The position numbers and the translations under genes were made by a program. Below are positions 61,112-64,000 of a stretch of 64,000 nucleotides of DNA, in pieces. Source of the stretch: CAWGJC01 sp965276665. GTDB lineage: Bacteria; Pseudomonadota; Alphaproteobacteria; Acetobacterales; Acetobacteraceae. Below the pieces are notes generated by a model. That model made no database searches and had not been told where the DNA came from. It was given only the letters and a program-made list of their open reading frames with translations. The number at the start of each line of letters is the position of its first letter. The stretch's first letter is position 1. The stretch is taken from positions 2,480,001-2,544,000 of the forward strand of contig OZ255620.1 in NCBI GenBank assembly GCA_965276665.1, read 5' to 3'.

Positions 61112-62638
61112 ATGCGTCACATACTTCTTGCCGGAGCGGCCGTGCTGCTCGGCCTGGAGGCGTTCGTGCCGATGGCACACGCCCAGACTTCGATCCTGTC
61201 GGAGAATCCGAACGCGCCGCAGCCCGCGCCGCAGCTCTTCGAGCGCAAGGGCGCGTTCCCGGGCGTCGGCACCTACGCGCCGCCGACGATCAAGCAATCG
61301 ACGCCGGAGCCGGCGCCGGGGCAGATGATCGTCCGCCTGCAGGGCCTGATCATCGCCTATCAGCAATTCACCCAGAACGGCGAGGCGACCACGCCGCCGC
61401 CGGCCGGCAGCCCGCCCGGCACCGGCGGCAGCAAGCTCGCCAACTATTCCTTCTATTCCTTCGCCCGCCTCTACCCGAGCCTCGAAGGCCGGGCGACGAA
61501 CGGGCTGAAATACGGCGCATTCGCCGAAATCCGGCAGGATAACACCCAGGGCACCGGCGCCGGCGGCGGGCTCTACGGCTCGCCCTCCGGCACCGACCAG
61601 CGCCGCGGCGAGCTCTACTGGCGGCGCGAATACGGGTATTTCGGCACCGATCAGCTCGGCATCATCCGCGTCGGCGCCGGCGACCAGCCGACCAGCCTGT
61701 TCCTGACCGGCAACTTCGAGAACTTCGACGACGGCGGCTGGAACGGCGATGTCGAAGACGCCATGCCGGCCGCCACGATCGTGAGCTGGCCGTTCACCGA
61801 TGTCGGCAGCCTCTATTCGACCGAGAAGGTGGTCTATCTGTCGCCGCAATTCGCCGGGTTCGATTTCGGCGTGTCCTATGAGCCCTCGACGGCGGCGGTC
61901 GGCGCCGGGACGGGCTGCGCGACGGTGCCGTACGGCTCGACCACGCTGACCGGCGGCTCCACAGCGGGCGCGACGGCAGGCTGCACCGATCTCTCCTCGA
62001 CCGGTGTGGCGAGCGAGCTGTCGCGGCGGCGCAACACCTTCGACGGCGTGCTCCGCTATCGCGGCGCCTTCGGTCCGGTGGGTGTCGCGGCGACCGCCGG
62101 CGGCATGGTGAGCAGCAAGGTCGACAACTCGAACAACCCGCTCGACTATACCGGCATCAACTACAAGGACCTGACGGTCGGCGATTTCGGCGCCACCCTC
62201 ACCTATGCCGGCCTGATCGTCGGCGGCCATGTCGATTTCGGCGCGTTCAATCCATTCCGGCAGTTCTCGCAGCTGACGCCCTCGGGCGTGGGCAACGGCC
62301 TCGCCTATCTGGTCGGCGCCTCCTACCAGCCGACCCCGGCCCTCATCGTCGGCGGGCAATATCTGAGCGATTGGGGTGCGGGCAACGAGACGGCGCTTAA
62401 CAAGGCGACGGTCGGACAGCTCAACGAGCAGGGCATCGCGCTCGGCGCCACCTACTCGATCACGCCGGGCTTCAACCTGTTCCTCTCCTCGCTCTGGGGC
62501 CAGCGCAAGGAGAGCGGGTTCAACCTCGTGCAGGGCTCGTCGACGAGCACGGGTCCGGTGGGGTCCGGCCTGAACGCGCTCGACCACAACAAGACCTCGA
62601 CCTACGCGATCGCGATCGGCGAGTCGTTCCACTGGTAG
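61112..62638 (+). CDS. Outer-membrane porin
   Basis: 508 residues with a signal peptide (MRHILLAGAAVLLGLEAFVP, cleavage near AHAQ). The mature chain is rich in alternating hydrophobic and polar residues typical of a 16-stranded general porin, with YGYFGTDQLGIIRVGAGDQPTS resembling the porin constriction-loop region. It ends SFHW with a terminal aromatic residue, as needed for barrel insertion. The start at 61112 has GAGGGGGA about 10 bases upstream. The open frame extending upstream is antisense to the endonuclease. A strong terminator follows. Confidence 0.92.
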   Translation: MRHILLAGAAVLLGLEAFVPMAHAQTSILSENPNAPQPAPQLFERKGAFPGVGTYAPPTIKQSTPEPAPGQMIVRLQGLIIAYQQFTQNGEATTPPPAGSPPGTGGSKLANYSFYSFARLYPSLEGRATNGLKYGAFAEIRQDNTQGTGAGGGLYGSPSGTDQRRGELYWRREYGYFGTDQLGIIRVGAGDQPTSLFLTGNFENFDDGGWNGDVEDAMPAATIVSWPFTDVGSLYSTEKVVYLSPQFAGFDFGVSYEPSTAAVGAGTGCATVPYGSTTLTGGSTAGATAGCTDLSSTGVASELSRRRNTFDGVLRYRGAFGPVGVAATAGGMVSSKVDNSNNPLDYTGINYKDLTVGDFGATLTYAGLIVGGHVDFGAFNPFRQFSQLTPSGVGNGLAYLVGASYQPTPALIVGGQYLSDWGAGNETALNKATVGQLNEQGIALGATYSITPGFNLFLSSLWGQRKESGFNLVQGSSTSTGPVGSGLNALDHNKTSTYAIAIGESFHW

Positions 62639-62666
62639 TCGCCTGACGAATGATCGCATGAAAAAA

Positions 62667-62694
62667 GGCGGCCGGCCCCTTGGGGCCAGCCGCC
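62667..62694 (+). terminator. Rho-independent terminator after the porin gene
   Basis: Stem GGCGGC-C-GGCCCC with GGGGCC-A-GCCGCC, loop TT, followed by CGATTTT. It is preceded by six A residues, so it can also serve the minus strand. It lies 28 bases after the porin stop and before the convergent lipoprotein gene. Confidence 0.8.
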
Positions 62695-62713
62695 CGATTT
62701 TCAGCCATCTCGA

Positions 62714-62959
62714 TCAGGGCTGGCGCGGCATCGCGCCGGGCTGTCCGGCCTGGGCGAGCGGGTGGTTCACCACCTGCGTCTGGCCGCGGATGCAGTTCAG
62801 ATACTCGAAATCCCCGCCGACATGGTCGGTGTTCTGACAGTTCAGCACGGCCTGCGGCGGCGGCGAGTAGCCGGTGCAACCGGCGAGCAAGCCTGCCGCC
62901 AGCAGCACCGCCACACGCGCCTCACGCCGCCCGGCGAGCCGGACGGATGAGGCAAGCAT
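62714..62959 (-). CDS. Small lipoprotein coupled to the repeat protein
   Basis: 81 residues. The signal region LAVLLAAGLLAGC-like (VAVLLAAGLLAGC) gives a lipobox ending at about Cys30. The mature part has two more cysteines (VLNCQNTDH and EYLNCIRGQ) and a Pro/Gln-rich end. The ATG shares one base with the stop of the upstream repeat protein (TGATG), so the two proteins are probably made together. A downstream in-frame GTG (62944) would give a shorter signal. No family is recognised. Confidence 0.75.
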   Translation of the reverse strand: MLASSVRLAGRREARVAVLLAAGLLAGCTGYSPPPQAVLNCQNTDHVGGDFEYLNCIRGQTQVVNHPLAQAGQPGAMPRQP

Positions 62960-63330
62960 CACTTGCAGGGCGCCTGCGCGGAAGCGGTCTGGTTGAACGC
63001 ACCGCCGCCCTCGCCATTCGCGTTGACGTTCTTGTTGAACGCGCCGCCGCCCTCGCCATTGGCGTTGACGTTCTTGTTGAACGCGCCGCCGCCCTCGCCA
63101 TTGGCATTGACGTTCTTGTTGAACGCGCCGCCGCCCTCGCCATTGGCATTGACGTTCTTGTTGAACGCGCCGCCGCCTTCGCTGGCGTTCTTGTTGAACG
63201 CGCCGCCGCCCTCGGCCGCCTTCTGGTCGCAGCCCGTAGGGGCCGGCGCCTGAGCATGCGCGGCATACGGGGCGGCCGCGACGCCGAGCGCCAGCACCAG
63301 CGCCGACGCAACTGTGGTAAACTTCATCAT
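62959..63330 (-). CDS. Exported protein of GGGAFNKN tandem repeats
   Basis: 123 residues. A signal peptide (about 1-26, ending AAHAQ) precedes a short region with one cysteine (PTGCDQKAAE). Six copies of GGGAFN follow, four of them within 14-residue units NVNANGEGGGAFNK, and a C-terminal APCK with the second cysteine. A disulfide may close the repeat region. Perfect AGGAGG (63336-63341) 5 bases before the ATG suggests high expression. The function is unknown; Asn/Gly-rich repeats could form a beta-rich or surface-binding structure. It is coupled to the lipoprotein. Confidence 0.85.
   Translation of the reverse strand: MMKFTTVASALVLALGVAAAPYAAHAQAPAPTGCDQKAAEGGGAFNKNASEGGGAFNKNVNANGEGGGAFNKNVNANGEGGGAFNKNVNANGEGGGAFNKNVNANGEGGGAFNQTASAQAPCK
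62995..63219 (-). repeat. 42 bp coding tandem repeats
   Basis: Four units of exactly 42 bases (62995-63036, 63037-63078, 63079-63120, 63121-63162), then a 33-base shortened unit and a partial one. Neighbouring units differ at only one or two positions, so copy number can change by whole units without frameshift. Confidence 0.92.
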
Positions 63331-63575
63331 GAGACCCTCCTGTTGGCAGGCTCACGCGTCCCGATGACGCACCCGCCTTGTTTCGACCGATAGACGCCGT
63401 TCCCGGATGATAGTGCCGATTCGTTCCGCCGCAATTACGGTCGGCCAGCCTGGCTGACAAACTGCACCCTACCTCACATGGGGCGCAGGGGCCTTGAACG
63501 CAAACCCCGTAACCCTGCCGCGCGGTGGGCGAATACCCCGGCAGGCCGCCCGGCCACCCGTTCCGAAGGATCGCG

Positions 63576-63989
63576 ATGATGAAACCCAACCGCCGCCTTC
63601 TGCTCGCCTGTGCGCCGGCGCTCGCCCTGCTCGGGCTCGGCGCCTGGAGCGCGCCCGCGCGGGCCGCCACCGAGCAGGCCTTCACCGCGCCCGCGTTCGC
63701 CGCCGCCCAGCGGGAAGGCAAACCCATTCTCGTCGAGATCGATGCGAGCTGGTGCCCGACCTGCGCCCAGCAGCGCCCGATCCTGGCACGGCTGATGACC
63801 GACCCCGAATTTCACAACCTGCTGATCTACAAGGTGAATTTCGATACTCAGAAGGACATCGTACGGGCGATGTCGGCGAAAATGCAAAGCACGCTCGTGG
63901 TGTTCCATGGCGGGGCGGAGCGCGGCCGCTCGGTGGGCGACACCAATGCCGCCTCCATCCGCGCCCTGCTGCTGAAGGCGGAAACCTGA
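63576..63989 (+). CDS. Exported thioredoxin-fold protein
   Basis: 137 residues. A signal peptide (RRLLLACAPALALLGLGAW, cleavage near ARAA) precedes a thioredoxin domain with ILVEIDASWCPTCAQQRP, so the redox motif is CPTC. IYKVNFDTQKDIVRAM and QSTLVVFHGG are the usual core strands, with the cis-proline position occupied by Thr (ST). It probably acts as a periplasmic thiol reductase or oxidase for an unknown partner. The start ATG at 63576 has AAGGA 6 bases upstream; it is divergent from the repeat protein. Confidence 0.87.
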   Translation: MMKPNRRLLLACAPALALLGLGAWSAPARAATEQAFTAPAFAAAQREGKPILVEIDASWCPTCAQQRPILARLMTDPEFHNLLIYKVNFDTQKDIVRAMSAKMQSTLVVFHGGAERGRSVGDTNAASIRALLLKAET

Positions 63990-64000
63990 CCTCTCTCGCT

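Noticed and set aside
62995..63219. Regular 42 bp repeats considered as a CRISPR array
   Set aside because: The repeats are contiguous without unique spacers, stay in frame and encode a protein with a signal peptide and ribosome-binding site.

Overview
The window looks like chromosomal DNA from a very GC-rich alphaproteobacterium, most likely of the Acetobacteraceae type. This rests on high GC with strong third-position bias, the reverse-strand order ffh-rpsP-rimM-trmD-rplS followed directly by leuC-leuD-leuB, a thrS-infC pair, a cobalamin-dependent metH coupled to an ArsR/methyltransferase fusion, and numerous GC-rich palindromic intergenic repeats. The family assignment is an inference; no rRNA is present to settle it.

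Layout. 1-6397 (minus): a translationally coupled cluster of three SPFH/HflK-HflC-like membrane proteins, a P1B-type metal ATPase and a partial protein resembling a type II secretion accessory factor. 6520-9172: a secreted phosphoesterase and a GNAT acetyltransferase. 9442-16010 (minus): a peptide/opine-type ABC importer (binding protein, two permeases, two ATPases) led by an enolase-superfamily enzyme. 16128-16935: a coiled-coil protein and tRNA-Arg(ACG). 17063-24036 (minus): leucine biosynthesis plus the ribosome/SRP operon. 24343-29870: a MlaC/HpnM-like periplasmic protein, then infC, thrS and two glycosyltransferases on the minus strand. 29903-39087: mixed single genes (hydrolases, an epimerase, a TPR protein, a GDCCVxC protein, uronate dehydrogenase, an amidase, a catalase-like protein, a lipoprotein esterase, a VOC protein, a CDF transporter). 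39369-43810: metH with its probable regulator. 45266-56497 (plus): a type I secretion ATPase and adaptor followed by a Sel1-repeat protein, a double glycosyltransferase, a protein with PGQQA repeats and a ChW-like domain, and a further glycosyltransferase. 56689-64000: an MFS transporter, an MT-A70 methyltransferase and a BglII/BstYI-family endonuclease (a possible restriction-modification pair), a porin, and small exported proteins including one built from GGGAFNKN repeats.

Two dispersed repeat families stand out. The first occurs at five loci (about 9.3, 20.8, 25.1, 39.2 and 56.6 kb). Each time it is an inverted pair of about 50 bp GC hairpins, usually starting within a few bases of a stop codon; at 20.8 kb it has replaced the end of trmD and supplies its last residues. 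The second is a 108 bp CTAG-bounded element in two copies (35.1 and 60.2 kb), one nested between 19 bp perfect inverted repeats and the other supplying the endonuclease stop codon.

The best candidates for undescribed biology are the SPFH/metal-ATPase cluster, the type I secretion-glycosyltransferase-ChW cluster, the MT-A70/BglII pair and the GGGAFNKN repeat protein with its coupled lipoprotein. No CRISPR array, prophage, transposase or rRNA was seen.
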